Assembly (NCBI GenBank): GCA_036924085.1
Contig: JAVGWX010000005.1
Coordinates: 41,609,664-41,673,663 of the forward strand
DNA from: Ariolimax columbianus
Taxonomy: Eukaryota > Mollusca > Gastropoda > Stylommatophora > Arionidae
Direction of reading: 5' to 3'
DNA length: 64,000 bases
Shown here: in pieces, positions 41,920-53,378 of the stretch
Numbering within the stretch: position 1 is the stretch's first letter
Layout: each line of letters starts with the position of its first letter
Position numbers and translations under genes: made by a program
The notes under the pieces: generated by a model
Told to the model about the DNA's origin: nothing
Databases searched by the model: none
Seen by the model: the letters and a program-made list of their open reading frames with translations, nothing else

Positions 41920-42700
41920 ATATGTGGACAGAATAACACTGGAGGCCAAATACAACATTTCAAGAAATGCAGAAAAAGACATGACAGAGACTGATCAGTA
42001 AAAATATCGTCTTTTTGCGGATGATCAATGCCTACTTTACGAATGTGATGACGATCTGCAGCAACTTCTAACTGCGCTCAACTCTGTGTAGGAAAGATAC
42101 AGTATGAAAATTAACACATCCAAAACAGAAACTATGCAGAAAAGCAGATTGCCTCACACCATGAACATTATGGTATGCGGGATCAATATCAGGCACGTGC
42201 AGGAATTCATGTACTTGGGGAGTGTTTTCACACATAATGGAGACCTAGATAGAGATATCGAGATCAAATGCAATTGCATACCAGCTGTCTCCATTATTGA
42301 AACAATCTAACATAAACATGTTCACAAAATGAAATCTGATAAAAAATACATTCATGCCAGTTCTCTGTTACCAGTGTCAAACGTTGATTTCAATATAATC
42401 TCTAGACAGAAATCTCATGACATGTGAGATGAGATGCCTCTGGAAAACAATCAACGTAACTAGGAGAGATAGCATACGCAACGAAGATGTGAGAAGAAAA
42501 ATTAAAGCAACCCCCCCCCCTCCCTTCCCCCCCCCCCCACTGAATATATTGATGAGGAGAGAATGAAGTGGTTTAGTTACCTAATGAGAATGTAACTTGA
42601 CCAGCTACTCTTGTACGCCTATAACGCACGGCGTAAGAGTTTTCGCAACCGAAGCAGACTAGGATCTAGGTGGACATGAAATGGTGCTGATATTCTAAAT
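41920..42700 (+). pseudogene. RTE-like LINE, RT palm to C-terminal fragment
   Basis: The plus strand has KYRLFADDQCLLYECDDDLQQLL near 42005-42070 (catalytic ADD), then KINTSKTETMQKSRL and INIRHVQEFMYLGSVFTHNGDLDRDIEIKCN near 42105-42270, matching the class also present at 40541-41490. It is degraded further downstream, where a cytosine-rich tract interrupts it at 42511-42539. Confidence 0.65.
42511..42539 (+). repeat. Cytosine-rich tract
   Basis: Twenty-nine bases of nearly pure C with two short T interruptions, within the LINE fragment. It is prone to slippage and sequencing error. Confidence 0.95.
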
Positions 42701-44395
42701 CGTCATGGATGACGACTTCTTCAGCGACGCGTCTGACCCTAGACAGAAAACTACGACTCCCAACACAAGTGAATACAAGACACGTGCGAAATATTACATT
42801 TGGGTTGCTCCATATGTACCTTATTTTGATCATAACTGTCTGGTCTTGGACAATGGTGTTTGTTATTATTATATCATGGTCACTATATATAACTGTAAAT
42901 TCGTCTTCATTGCTATTCAGCTAATACGAGGTGTTACTGAACATTCCTAAGCAATGTTCGTGTGCTGAACTGTTTTCTCTCTTGGGCCACGATCAGATCA
43001 TTCTTATTATTGACCCAGTCGATAATGTCTGAAAGCACTAAATTAATTTAATTCTGCCTTCCTCTTTGTCGTTTTCATTGCTTGGAACGAAGTGCTGGAT
43101 TAATGTAGTTTTTCTACGTTCGCCTGTTTGTAGACGTATTAGTATTTCACTGATTTATTGTCTGCAATGGTGTTGAAATTACGTTTTCATTCCTATTTAC
43201 TTGCATTTTCTGTGCCTCCATGTTGTTACTATCAACTTATGTTTCTTAAAATTATTCCTCTTAAGTCGATACAGTAATTTGTCCGAAGACATCTCACTTT
43301 TTACTCATGTATTTTACCCAAGACGGCGACAATATCAACACATAAAACATTAAACGTATTTGAATATACTATCCTTGACATGTTGGTTTATTTCCGTAGA
43401 TACATCTGAGACCGACTGTATCAGCTGGTAGACGTTTCTATTTCGCTGTCCATTCCACTTATTTCTGCATGTTCAACGTACCACCGAGTGGTTAGTTGTC
43501 GTCAATGTCACGGTAATTATTTAATAAAGTAGCTCGACACGCTTTTGTCTGCACAGCTACAAATGGGTTTCCGACTTACTGTAAGAGAAGGCAAGACAAC
43601 AAGGAAGAGAGCTGCTCACTAAACCTGAAAACAAACATGAGACCTATGACGATAAAACCTCTTTATCTCCAGCAGAAGTCCCTATTGTTCAACTACCTTC
43701 ACTTAATAAATCTATTATCAAATATGAACAAATTTCCAAGTGAGCGTTACAGAGCGTGTTAGTTTTTAATATTTTTAAGAGCATGCGAACTCTATTGAAT
43801 TTTCAGTTTTTCTTATAAAAAACACGTTAATGTGTAATCATTTTTAAACAATAAGGATACCGATTTTAACGATGGATATCCCTTCGCACATTATAGTAAA
43901 AATAATAAGAATAATATAAAAATAACAATAAATATAATTATTATAATATTATCATAACAACAAGCAAAACGGATGAAAGTGGTGAGCAAGTTGGATAATA
44001 GTGCAAGAAATGCGAAACAATAAGCAAAATACAGAAAATGGTGTTTATAATGAAAACCGAATATTTCTATATTTAGTTGAGTGTCATATAATTAAATTAG
44101 GATGTAATGACCATGGTCTACTTTAGATTTATTACAGTTGGCCATACTAATGACATTACACTAAATTTAAATATATTATAATGTAGAACAAACTACTTAA
44201 TTGTGTGAGCAAACATTTATTGCACACGTATTTAACCAACTAGAAACGAAATTACAAGCAGGAAATTATATTATGGAATCAGCTAAATAATGTGATTTGT
44301 TAGCTTATTTCACAATAGTTACGTGCTTTCACCATTCCTATAAAATAGTTTTCATGTGTTCACTAAGATGCAAAAAAGTGTCAATAACAACTTAC
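42701..44395. other. Unassigned AT-rich sequence (probable intron)
   Basis: No repeats or genes are recognised. An ATA/AAT-rich simple stretch occupies about 43900-43960. If the exon at 44396-44636 is correct, this lies in the downstream intron of that minus-strand gene, which begins with GTAAGT at 44395. Confidence 0.45.
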
Positions 44396-44636
44396 TTCAA
44401 AATAGTTGTTGATGAAAGAGACTGGCATGTAGACATGTCCTCTGTCTTCTCTACATTCAATGATTTCTCCTTCATTTATAGAACAGTTGATTGTCTGCAT
44501 GTTTGAGTCGCTCAGTGTAAGAGATAGATCATTCAAATTGGAATCAGGACACGGCGGACAAGAGAACGGCTGTTCGTTCAATAGCTGAAAGTCATTAGCC
44601 AATGATATATATTGATTATTGAACTCTGAATCTGAT
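44396..44636 (-). CDS. GLCE: Exon of a D-glucuronyl C5-epimerase-like host gene
   Basis: On the minus strand, a pyrimidine-rich acceptor (ATTTCTCTTTGCAG) precedes 44636 and a consensus donor GTAAGT begins at 44395, bounding a 241-bp exon with an open frame across it. The end of the translation (INEGEIIECREDRGHVYMPVSFINNYFE) resembles, as I recall the family, the N-terminal lumenal region of heparan-sulfate glucuronyl C5-epimerase just before the catalytic domain. That enzyme is a Golgi type II protein that converts glucuronic to iduronic acid in heparan sulfate. The upstream part of the exon (PFSCPPCPDSNLNDLS) is a low-conservation stem. Neighbouring exons were not found. The splice signals are strong; the family call is moderate. 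Confidence 0.6.
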
Positions 44637-45639
44637 CTGCAAAGAGAAATAGTGTACAATTTTTTACTTAAAATAAGAATGACATTATTATTTGGAGCAT
44701 ACACAATAGTTAAATTAAAATTCCGATTTGCACATCTATATTTTAGAACAATATAATTTCAACACAAGCTGCCTCCTCGTAGTTGAAATACTTACATTAG
44801 TTCTTCCTCCTCTACCAAGGGGTGTAGAGGTTTGCCCTCAAGAGTCCCTTATAAACCTATATCGTGTCTTCATCTTTGTCTGCTTACAATTTAGTCCTCG
44901 GCCTCATAAAGTCTGTGCTCTAGCTATGTCACCGCCTTTCTGTCGTTCTTTGCTTCCAGTGACTAATGTGGAAACCCATCTTTTTCATTCTACAGACATG
45001 ATTAAAATACTGAATTTGGGATTACTCCACTCGTGTTTGCAAAGTGCTGGATTTCAGATCGTGCTGTATTGTCTGATTGCCAACCTTGTTACCTCGACCA
45101 CCTTCTGCTACCCAACTCGTATTTGATACCTCTCTTTTGGTTTCTATATTGCAGCTTGACCTGGTCCATATGTATAATGTAATATCTCTTCTATTTTCAC
45201 GACATCTCATCCAAGATTTTTTGCTGAAACGCTTCAGGTTCGGCATTTCTCTATTTCCCAGACATGGCTCCCAACGGCTTTTGGCTCTTTCCAACACTCA
45301 GTGTGACGAAACAGAAAATATAAGAATAAGATAAATGGAGCACAGCGCATAAATGAGTTCCTATAAAAATACTTCCAGAAATGCTAGCCCAGTTGGGAAC
45401 ACGTATGGGAAAAGTGTATCATCTCAGAAGATGTCTGCTTCGAATGTTGTCAGATTTTGAAACTAAGTAGGCAGATCGGTTTTCTTGTTGTAGTTTAAAG
45501 CTGCTTGCTTGTTTAACCTTTAAAGTAAGTAGCGTGTCCTTAGCAGAACTCTGCTTATTGCAACCGCCAACCTATTTTACTGTTATACGTTTTTTAGCAA
45601 TTGTGCAGTACGGTAAGTTGCGATTACTTTCCGTTCATG
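44637..45639. other. Unassigned sequence (probable intron), possible LINE tail on minus strand
   Basis: The first ~20 bases are the pyrimidine tract of the exon acceptor. A minus frame at 45022-45297 and following sequence has scattered resemblance to a LINE C-terminus, but no motif is convincing. Nothing else is recognised. Confidence 0.35.
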
Positions 45640-45745
45640 GATGGGCGAAAAAAAACTATGTCTGCCAAGCCGGACACGAGTGTGATTTGAACCATGTGCG
45701 TTGATTTGTGAAACGGATGCTTCACCCTTAAGTCACGCAGCCTCC
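45640..45745 (-). repeat. tRNA-like SINE head (minus strand)
   Basis: Read on the minus strand: CGTGACTTAAGGGTGAAGC, resembling an A box, then ~40 bp later ATGGTTCAAATCAC, a good B box. The overall size is that of a tRNA-derived promoter. Acceptor pairing is not evident. It differs from the other SINE-like units here. Confidence 0.45.
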
Positions 45746-45769
45746 GATATATATATATAATACTCATCT

Positions 45770-46160
45770 GCTGCTTTGCTGCTCGCCCAACGCCAGGGGA
45801 CTTTTAATGAGATATATGATGCGGGTGATTCCGTTAGTGGCCCGTGAATTTGATTTAAGTAAGGGAATTTTGAGCAGAGTCGGCCCCACTCTGTCGTCCG
45901 GACCCAAAATGGTGAAGTGTCCGCGTGCAGAAATGACCAAGACTTCTTTTGTGTCTCGCCATGTTCTAAGCATTTTTAATGGCCTCCTATGCGCTTTTTT
46001 TTGGCCAATCCGTCGAGGCCAGACTTCACATGCCTGGGTTGACATACCCAATTGCGCTGAACGGATTCTTCTTCAGCTATCCACATCTTCTTCAGCCGCT
46101 GGTCAAAACAGTGTCCGAGAATAGTGACGTCATGGTACTCCCTAGCTACCGCCGTTAATG
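45770..46160 (-). repeat. Diverged repeat possibly related to the composite LINE leader
   Basis: The plus strand shares the 15-mer AATGAGATATATGAT with copy A at ~17375. A minus-strand translation (PLKMLRTWRDTKEVL) sits in the same relative place as THMQMLRSWQDVTIL in copies A and B. The similarity is short and could be a coincidence, but order and spacing are comparable over ~250 bp. Confidence 0.35.
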
Positions 46161-46189
46161 AAGACAACATATTGAACCGATCATTAAGA

Positions 46190-46870
46190 TCAATGGAGAA
46201 AAACTGACAGTTGTCAAAAGATTCACATACTTCGGTAGTACACTGTCTCAGAATGTAGATGATGAGATTGACGTTACAATCGTCAAAGCCAGAGCCATAT
46301 TTGGCAGACTACACTCAAATGTCTGGCGTCGAAATGGCATCATCCTCCATACAAAGTTGAAGGTGTACAGAGCAGTGGTAGTTCATGTGTTGCTAAATGC
46401 AAGTGAAACATGGACTGTATAAGATATGCAAAGAAGCTGAATCACTTTCACACACTTTGTCTCTGGAGGGTGATGAATGTAAAATGGCAAGACAGGGTCT
46501 CGGACACGGCTGTTCATGAGAGAGCTGGTATCCCTACCATTGATACCATCAAAATGCAATCACAGATTCGCTGGGCGGGTCATGCGGATCGCATGCCAGA
46601 CTATCGGTTGCCAAAAATAATTTTCTGTGGCGAGATGCAGAAGGGCAAACGCTCCCATAGAGACCCCAAAAAGCGCTTTGAAGACACACTAAAAAATCTT
46701 TAAAAACCTTCAGCATAAACCTCGAAACACGGGAAGATGCTGCAAAAGACCGTACAACCTGGCACACAGCTCTCCGCAGAGGGGCAATGTCATGCGAGGC
46801 TTCTAAAAAGATGCAGCAGTACAACGTAGAAAGGCCAGAAAAGCCCGTGAAATATCACAATCTCGCTAAG
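46190..46870 (+). pseudogene. EN-RT LINE C-terminal fragment
   Basis: The plus strand reads VVKRFTYFGSTLSQNV, FGRLHSNVWRRNGI, TKLKVYRAVVVHVL and ASETWTV, then QSQIRWAGHADRMPDYRLPKIIFCGEM and KRFEDTLKNL. This is the post-RT connection and C-terminal domain of the LINE family at 25030-28070, including the QxRWAGHxxRM motif. A stop and frameshift occur near 46420. The RT itself is missing (5' truncated). Confidence 0.75.
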
Positions 46871-47029
46871 CGAACTTTCCATGCCCTCACTGCCTAAGAG
46901 TTTGCAGATCCCAAATTGTACTTGTCAGCCATCTTCGCACCCATCCACAACCCGGAGTTACAGAATACGCGACTGGAAGTACTGGCTAAAATGAAAAAAA
47001 GGAAAGGTCTTCATCACGCGTGATGGACG

Positions 47030-47429
47030 AACAACACAACACCAGCAAGCTTTATCAATAACTGTAGACGTTTCACTGCTCTATCCTTCACATTCCAGAA
47101 GTGATGAATAAGACTGAATTGCCGGTCAAGCGTGATTCTAAGATATGTCTAATCTCTCTAATCAGCTGATGATGATCTAATCGTCAAAATATATTTTCTT
47201 CAGCAGCTTAATGGCTCTTGGTGAAAATGGTGTACAATGTTTTTTTTTCAGAATTGGTTTTTAGTCTCTGTGTTTTGTAGCACACAAATATTATTCTAAG
47301 ATCTCCACTAAACCTTCTTGTCCCACTCCCAGCAACTATTTTTCATCTATGTTGCCAGGTCATCAACATACATAGCTTTTAGCTTTGATCAGGTGAGACA
47401 AGTTTTTGATGTAGATAAGATATTGATGT
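47030..47429 (-). pseudogene. Jockey-like LINE, RT fragment (outer element, 3' side)
   Basis: The minus strand reads KAMYVDDLAT near 47370 (RT catalytic VDD) and then, with frame changes, YLRITLDRQFSLIHHFWNVKDRAVKRLQLLIKLAG near 47045-47150, matching the YLGVTLDR segment of Jockey-type RTs. It is continuous with 48250-48910 once the plus-strand LINE between them is removed. Confidence 0.6.
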
Positions 47430-48249
47430 TGATGATGTCAAGATAGGAGGCCGAACGATTACCAACCTTCGTTTTGCAGATGACATTGACGGGTTGGCAG
47501 GTTCAGATGCAGAATTCCAGGAATGGGTTAGACGACCCAATGAAACAGCTCTTGACTATGGTATGGAGATAAACACTGGAAAGACCAACAACGCCGAGGG
47601 CTTCAACAGTAAGATACAAGCTAATGGTCAGGAACTCGAAGTTGTTGACAATTTTAAATATCTGGCTCAATTGTCAGTGATGATGGATCGAAATGGGAGG
47701 TGTTGGCCTGAATAGCACAGACAATAGAGGCGCTTGCACGGCTTAACAAAATATGGCAAGATAAACGGTTAGCCCTATGCATAAAAATTCGATTAATGCG
47801 TACATTGGTCCTGTCAATATTCTTCTATGCTTGTAAGACATGGACAGTTACAGCTGACCTTCAAGAATACAAGCCTTGGAGATGAGATAATTCTTAAGAC
47901 TTTTAAAGATCACGTGCAAAGATGGAGTTTAAAATGATGAACTACTAGATAGAATTACAACAGCAATGGAGCTTTTCGAAGACCTCTTGGCAACTGTCAA
48001 AAGAAGGAAACTCGCTTGGTACAGTCACATATCGAGATCAAATGATCTTGCAAATACGATCCTCCACGGAAAAGTGCAAGGCATACGACGATGAGGCCGT
48101 ACCAAAAAGAGGTGGGAGGACAACATAAAAGAATAGACCAATTTCCGACCAGAAGTGGCACAGGTAGCTGCCGCTGACAGAGAAGGGGCTGTGGGGTTGT
48201 TAGGATGTCTTCATATGTGCCCCAACGACCTCACTGGTTACGGGATGAC
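47430..48249 (+). pseudogene. LINE RT-to-C-terminus fragment nested in another LINE
   Basis: The plus strand opens with VKIGGRTITNLRFADDIDGLAGS (RT catalytic ADD), then YGMEINTGKTN, IQANGQELEVVDNFKYLAQ, a frame change, IRLMRTLVLSIFFYACKTW-like sequence near 47790-47850, and KRWEDNIKEW-like basic C-terminal sequence near 48100-48140. It interrupts the minus-strand LINE between its GxPQGSVL-like and VDDLA motifs. It is 5' truncated and decayed. Confidence 0.7.
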
Positions 48250-48910
48250 CTAACCTGACTGAGGGAAAAGAGTGAAACTTAAAGATAATCCTTGCGAGAA
48301 TCCTTCTTCAATGACTTCTTTAGTAGAGATCGCAACCTTCATTTTCGTCTAGTTCTTTTGCACAGCAAGGAAGTACTGTTGTAGAAATTGCTGTGAATTC
48401 CCATGGTAAACATCTTTATCAGAAGACCATTTCTGTTTACATGATATAAAGCCTGTTGTAGATCCCAAAAATATCACTGAATTCGTATTGTTCTGGAAGC
48501 TATTTTTATTTAGGATACCTAAAAATCAGGTCTTTTGTGCCGTTGTCATTTCTAAACTCTTGTTCCTGGCATTAGCTGTTAGATTTGCTCAGACAAGATG
48601 TTAAAAAAATGTACCGATAGCTTTTATGTTCATCGCGAGGTTTCTTTGTTTTTCAATGTCGACACTGTGTGTGCATTACGCTATGGCCACAGAAAGCTTT
48701 CCATGTCTCCATGTCGTTGATCAATTTTAGGACAACTTTTTCTTGAGTGCTCAAGTGAAGTAGCATTAAATTATGAATCTTGTCCGGTTTTGGGGCCTTT
48801 GTAAGCTTTAGTTTCTTCAGGGTCTATTGGAGCTCTTGCCTGTAAAATTATATTTCAAATATGGAGACATTAGCTTGTGGAGCTTTCTTTTAACGTCTTA
48901 TGTATCGTGA
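48250..48910 (-). pseudogene. Jockey-like LINE, RT fragment (outer element, 5' side)
   Basis: Read minus from 48910: KPGQDKIHNLMLLHLSTQEKVVLKLIND, a PGxDxIxxxMLxHL segment at the start of RT. Then a KSYR segment near 48620, and further on FSQGLSLSFTLF near 48270-48310, corresponding to the [13 protein letters not shown] turn. The catalytic VDD follows at 47370 beyond the nested plus-strand LINE. Stops are frequent. Confidence 0.55.
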
Positions 48911-49469
48911 ATGCGCGTTGACCTGTTATGTAGTTTTTCCTGCTCAATGTGCTGATGCAAAAAAAAAAATTAAATTGCTTTGCTTTTTAATAGTTAGGTC
49001 GACTGGATCTTGGTAGTTGAACCCTGTACCCTTTTCGTGAGTATGTCATTTAATTTCAATAAGGTGCGATTTTGTCAGTGTTAAGAGAGCTTTTTCACAA
49101 ATTGAAAATGATGGCTTTTCCTTTTCCGCCAGGTGTTTGTTGATTAGGCATATCAAACATATTTGGCGACGACCGATTTAAGCACAGGTTACAGTTTGAT
49201 TAGATACATTTTATCATCCATTTTGCACAGTTGTAACGTTATTCATTACAGTTATTTCCAAGTTGGAAAATCTAATGACATGTAGGTCCTTTTTGTAACA
49301 AAGGCAATAAGTTACACGACAAATCACACACAGGTTAATGCATTTGAAGTATAGGTAGATAGAGCCGCACCAAGATGGCGCAAAGCCAGTTTGAATTGCG
49401 CTTGCTCTCCATTTGTTCCGCTTTCGTCATTATTCTTCGAGCCGACATATGGTGTGGTTACTCACTTTA
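48911..49469. other. Unassigned sequence
   Basis: No feature is recognised; it may be the decayed 5' part of the adjacent minus-strand LINE. Confidence 0.3.
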
Positions 49470-49700
49470 CGTGATGTGATATGTCATTGTACATTTGTTC
49501 TGGTATGGTCCTCATGCAGATATATTTGGATAGGCGAAGACAGAAAATCATGTCCGTTGTCGATTTACCTAATCTAAAGCCACACTTGGATTCTGGAAAC
49601 ACACTTTCCGCAAGCAGTCTCAACCTGTTGAGTAGTTTGTTGACAATAATGACGTCACAAAGATGAACACCATTTGTATTTCTTAGGATACGTTCTCCAT
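49470..49700 (-). pseudogene. EN-RT LINE fragment (RT finger region)
   Basis: The minus strand reads VNKLLNRLRLLAESVFPESKCGFRLGKSTTDMIFCLRLSKY, the NRL...LPESQCGFRxGxSTTDMIF stretch of the family at 25030-28070. It is a short isolated fragment with no other RT motif adjacent. Confidence 0.6.
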
Positions 49701-49930
49701 ATTTATCTTCGTCTTTGTAATTTGTTCAGTGTGCTGGATGTACTGATTTATGTACTGGATACAGCTAAATGGTTCTCGCTTTAATGGAGACCATGGGCGC
49801 CTGCTACTGGTGTGTGGGACGGCTGGAAACGTGTTATTAACTGTTGCTGACTATATCAGATATATCAACCTCACGACCATACGACAATACCGGCAGTAAT
49901 ATCTCCTTCTTTCTTCTTCTTCGTACGCTG

Positions 49931-52370
49931 TCAGACCTCAAATTGAATTTGTTCGAAGAAAGCAGCTGTCATCCTGAGACTGTCGACACTGCCATAGAGC
50001 TTGTCTAGTGTTGCCACTGGTGATGGCCACATGTGCTTTCTCTGGTCCTCGTATGTCGGACAATTTTGCAGCAGATGTTCAGAGCGGTCGTTTTTCCCTG
50101 TACCACAGGTCCATTCGTCAGTACCACCTATCTTTAGTTTATTGAATAGGTGGCACCTCCGTCTGTTGTGGCCTGTGCGGAGTCTGAAGACCACGACCTG
50201 CTCTCTTCTGTTCAGCTGGTAATAGGCATCATTTTTTTGTGTAGCCAGTATGTTCTGTTTCCCATTTGGCCATGAATCTGGCCCTAATAAGCCTTTTGGA
50301 CTCTTCGTAGGTCACACTATAATCTGGTTGTGGTAGTCTTGCAACTTCTTTTGCCAGTCTGTCTGCCTCCTCGTTGCCTTGGATGTTACAGTGGGATGGA
50401 ACCCACTGTGCCACTACTCTTTTTGGCGTGGACTGCTGGCATAGTTGACAGAGTACTGCTCTTAAATCATTAAGTTCAGTATTTTTCTGGCTTTTTAGTG
50501 ATGTAACTACGGCCAGGGCATCTGTTGACAGGACTATCTGGCTTTCATTGCTTTCGCCTGTCAGCATTGCTTTTACTGCAGCCCGCAGTGCCTCTGCCTC
50601 CGCTCTGAAATTGCTTGAGAATTTTCCAGTTGCCACTGACAGTGTTATTTTTCTACCATTTGTTAGGCTCAGGAATACTCCTCCCCCTCCATTCTGTGTT
50701 GTGTTTGTTACAGAACCGTCGGTGTATGCATGGGTCCAGTCCATGCTTGGGTAGTTTTCCGTTATGTACCTCAGGGTTATGTCTCTTCTTTCTTTTTCAG
50801 TCTGGCTGTTCTTGTTTCCAATACCTGATATATTTTCTACAACCTCCGGAATGATATGCTGCTTTCATGTCGGTTTGCGTACATTATGGATGGGCTTTGG
50901 TGTTGTTACGGTGTTCATATGGTCTTCGCTCATCTTTTCCTTGGCTATTTCTGCAAAGTTTCTCCGCTTTAGTTTCCCTTTTCTAAATCTATTTAGTCTC
51001 TGATGCATTGGATGGTCTGTCAGTCTTCTGAGTTTCTCTGCTTGCTACTGGGCTCTGCAGTCTCTTCTGTCGGTCATGGATTGCAGATGTGTAATCTTTC
51101 AAGTTCTACAATTGGCGTTGACTTCATGCCTCCTATTATAACTCTCATTGCTTGGTTTTGAAGTTTGCTAATTTTATCAAAGTTCGCCTTTGCTGCTGTT
51201 GCCCATGCCGCAATGCCATACTCGAGAACTGGTCTCACTCTTCCAGTGTACAGTTTCTTTAGTATTCTTTCGTCTGCTCCCCAGTTTGTGCCAGCAGGTT
51301 TCCTCATGATTGCCATTCTTTGTCTTGCTCTCATCCGGTTTCTCTCGATCTGACTTTTCCATGTCATGCGCCGATCAAATGTGATTCTCAGGTAGTTTGG
51401 GTTGTCGTTTGGCCGCAGATATTTGCCGTTAAGGCTTATTTTGGTGTTCTGTGGTTTATTTGAAAGCGAGAATATCGTACATGTTGTTTGTTCTTCATTT
51501 ATTTTGACCAGCCATGATTTCGCATACTCCTCCAACGATGTTAGGGCCAGCTGCATCCGATTGTTTGCTACGGTGAGATTTTTTTCAGAGGTCCACATAG
51601 CCAGATCGTCTGCAAACATGGAGCTGTGGACTCTTCTTGGTATAGTATCTATGATGTTGTTTATATACACCAGAAAAAGTGTGGGTGACAGTACTCCCCT
51701 TTGGGGTACTCCTTGCTCCAGTGTCACCTTTTTGCTCATCTGCCCTTGTACTTGAACTCTGGCTATTCTGTTTTCGAGATAGTGGCTGATCCATCTGTAC
51801 ATTTTTCCAGATACTTCACTTCTTCGTAGCTTGACTTTAAGTCCCTCTTTCCATACCTTATCAAAGGCCTTCTCTAGATCCACCCACACCGCTACTGTAT
51901 GCTTTTTCTCTTGGTAAGCATCCTTAATTAATTTTCTGTGCTGTGAGAGTGATCTGGTCTTCAGTGGATCTGTGCTGCCTAAATCCTGCTTGCTGTGGAA
52001 TTAATATGTGTTTTTCTTCTAGGTGTTTTCTTCTTCAGTATGGTGTTTATCATACGCTCCATCAGTTTACCTACACAGCTCAGCAGACTGATGGGCCTGT
52101 ATCCATTTGGATCTGTTCTATCTTTTTCCTTCTTTGGTACTGGTATAAGTACAGCATCTTTCCATGCCTGCGGTATAATTCCCCTTTTCCAGCTTTGGTT
52201 CAGGACTGAAAGTAACTTCCTCTTTGCTGTTTGGCCCAACCCCATCAGCATTTCATTTGTTATCCCATCTTTTCCGGGCGATTTATTTTTCTTTAAAGTT
52301 CTCATGGCCTCATTCATTTCATTCATCGGCAGTAATATAATAATAGCTATCAGCAGAATTTCCCAAGCCG
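49931..52370 (-). pseudogene. LINE copy C RT and RNase H
   Basis: The minus strand holds the RT start (MRTLKKNKSPGKDGITNEM, 52270-52310), YRPISLLSCVGK, and after a gap VDLEKAFDKVWKEG, GVPQRGVLSPTLF (Gly replaced by Arg in the usual GVPQGG), FADDLA near 51610, then TGRVRPVLEYGIAAW. RNase H is at 50229-50744 (HAYTDGSV, FRAEAEAL, WVPSHCNIQGNEEADRLAKE), and the C-terminal Cys-His region at 49931-50194. Frameshifts near 51890-51980, 51070 and 50225 inactivate it. Confidence 0.85.
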
Positions 52371-52439
52371 AAATAGTCAAAAAGTAGGGATAACTTTACG
52401 CAGTACCAAAGGCAAACCTTTAGCCTTACGGTCATACTA

Positions 52440-53345
52440 GGGAATGTCAAGGCTAAGGAAGGCTAACGCATGTTAACATCGAATGCACCGGGCCACAGGT
52501 CTAACTACACAGTGCACCGTATTTTCGCTTTATAGTGACGTCAAGAATAGATAGACAGCAGAAACGTGCCCAACCCGTGGGGGTACACAAGAGTAGAAAC
52601 AGTGCTTGGCACTCTGCACCGAACGAGCCGATCATATACCAATGGTTTTTACTATGGTGTTTTACAATGTTTTACATTTTAAAAATCTCATTATGAAAAC
52701 GGCTGCATGAGCATCATATTTTATCTGACGTGTATTCATGAGACACAACTAAGCAGCAACACACAGAGGATATCAGAGTTTTAGATATGACCGTGATGTC
52801 ATAATGAAGGTGTTCTGACACTTACGCAAGACTCGATTGTGAGCAGCGAGGTATAAAGGAACACCAATAACGATAATAAAATAATAGTGATAGACGTTAC
52901 TGCGAACAACACTATGTTTCGCATTTACAACCTCTATGGTCCACCAGCGAAAGACTAATCGATGTCTAACATGCACAGTTGATAGCTACTTCAATAACCA
53001 TTCCCACAGATGGGAATTTCTACATGTAGATATCAGAGGGGATGAAGTGGATGGCTGAAATAGATACAAATCTCTACTTAATAAAATCGCCGAATCATGG
53101 ACCTAGTTTTTATTCAAGAAGATGTCACGCGACTTCCCCTCCAGATCTAACCTTCTACACAGAAAATATATACAATAAAATTGCAAGAGGTGGTCTCTGT
53201 CAGCTGACAGACAGCGATCACATGCCGACAAAGCTAGCACTAAATATGCCATATGTTCCTTATTCACAAAAGCCATTGCCTCGCTCGAATTGGCTGATTC
53301 GGACAGTTTTTGCCATACTCACAGACAAACTTAACTGCAGATTCT
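52440..53345 (+). pseudogene. LINE copy C endonuclease region, inverted
   Basis: The plus strand starts with AAGGCTAAGGAAGGC and GCACCGGGCCACAGG, corresponding to ~34415-34480 of copy B. It passes decayed endonuclease sequence (FRIYNLYGPPAKD near 52920, RGDEVDG near 53035, FYSRRCHATSPPDLTFYTE near 53105-53165, DSDHMPTKLAL near 53210), then stops near the residue corresponding to copy B ~35440. Many stops are present. Confidence 0.75.
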
Positions 53346-53378
53346 GTATACAACCAGTTACATTTACATCACCTTGCT

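Larger units (their letters stand above)
49908..53345 (-). mobile_element. Composite-family LINE copy C with 5' inversion (no rDNA)
   Basis: The 3' part lies on the minus strand (49908-52375) and starts at a TTC-repeat tail. The 5' part lies on the plus strand (about 52440-53345). Relative to copy B they cover about 35985-38397 and 34380-35440, so roughly 0.5 kb is missing at the junction. Inverted 5' segments with a small internal deletion are the signature of twin-primed LINE integration. No spacer or 18S sequence is included. No clear target duplication was found. Confidence 0.8.

Noticed and set aside
45022..45334. LINE C-terminal fragment or gene on either strand
   Set aside because: Frames are open on both strands but no conserved motif could be placed with confidence.
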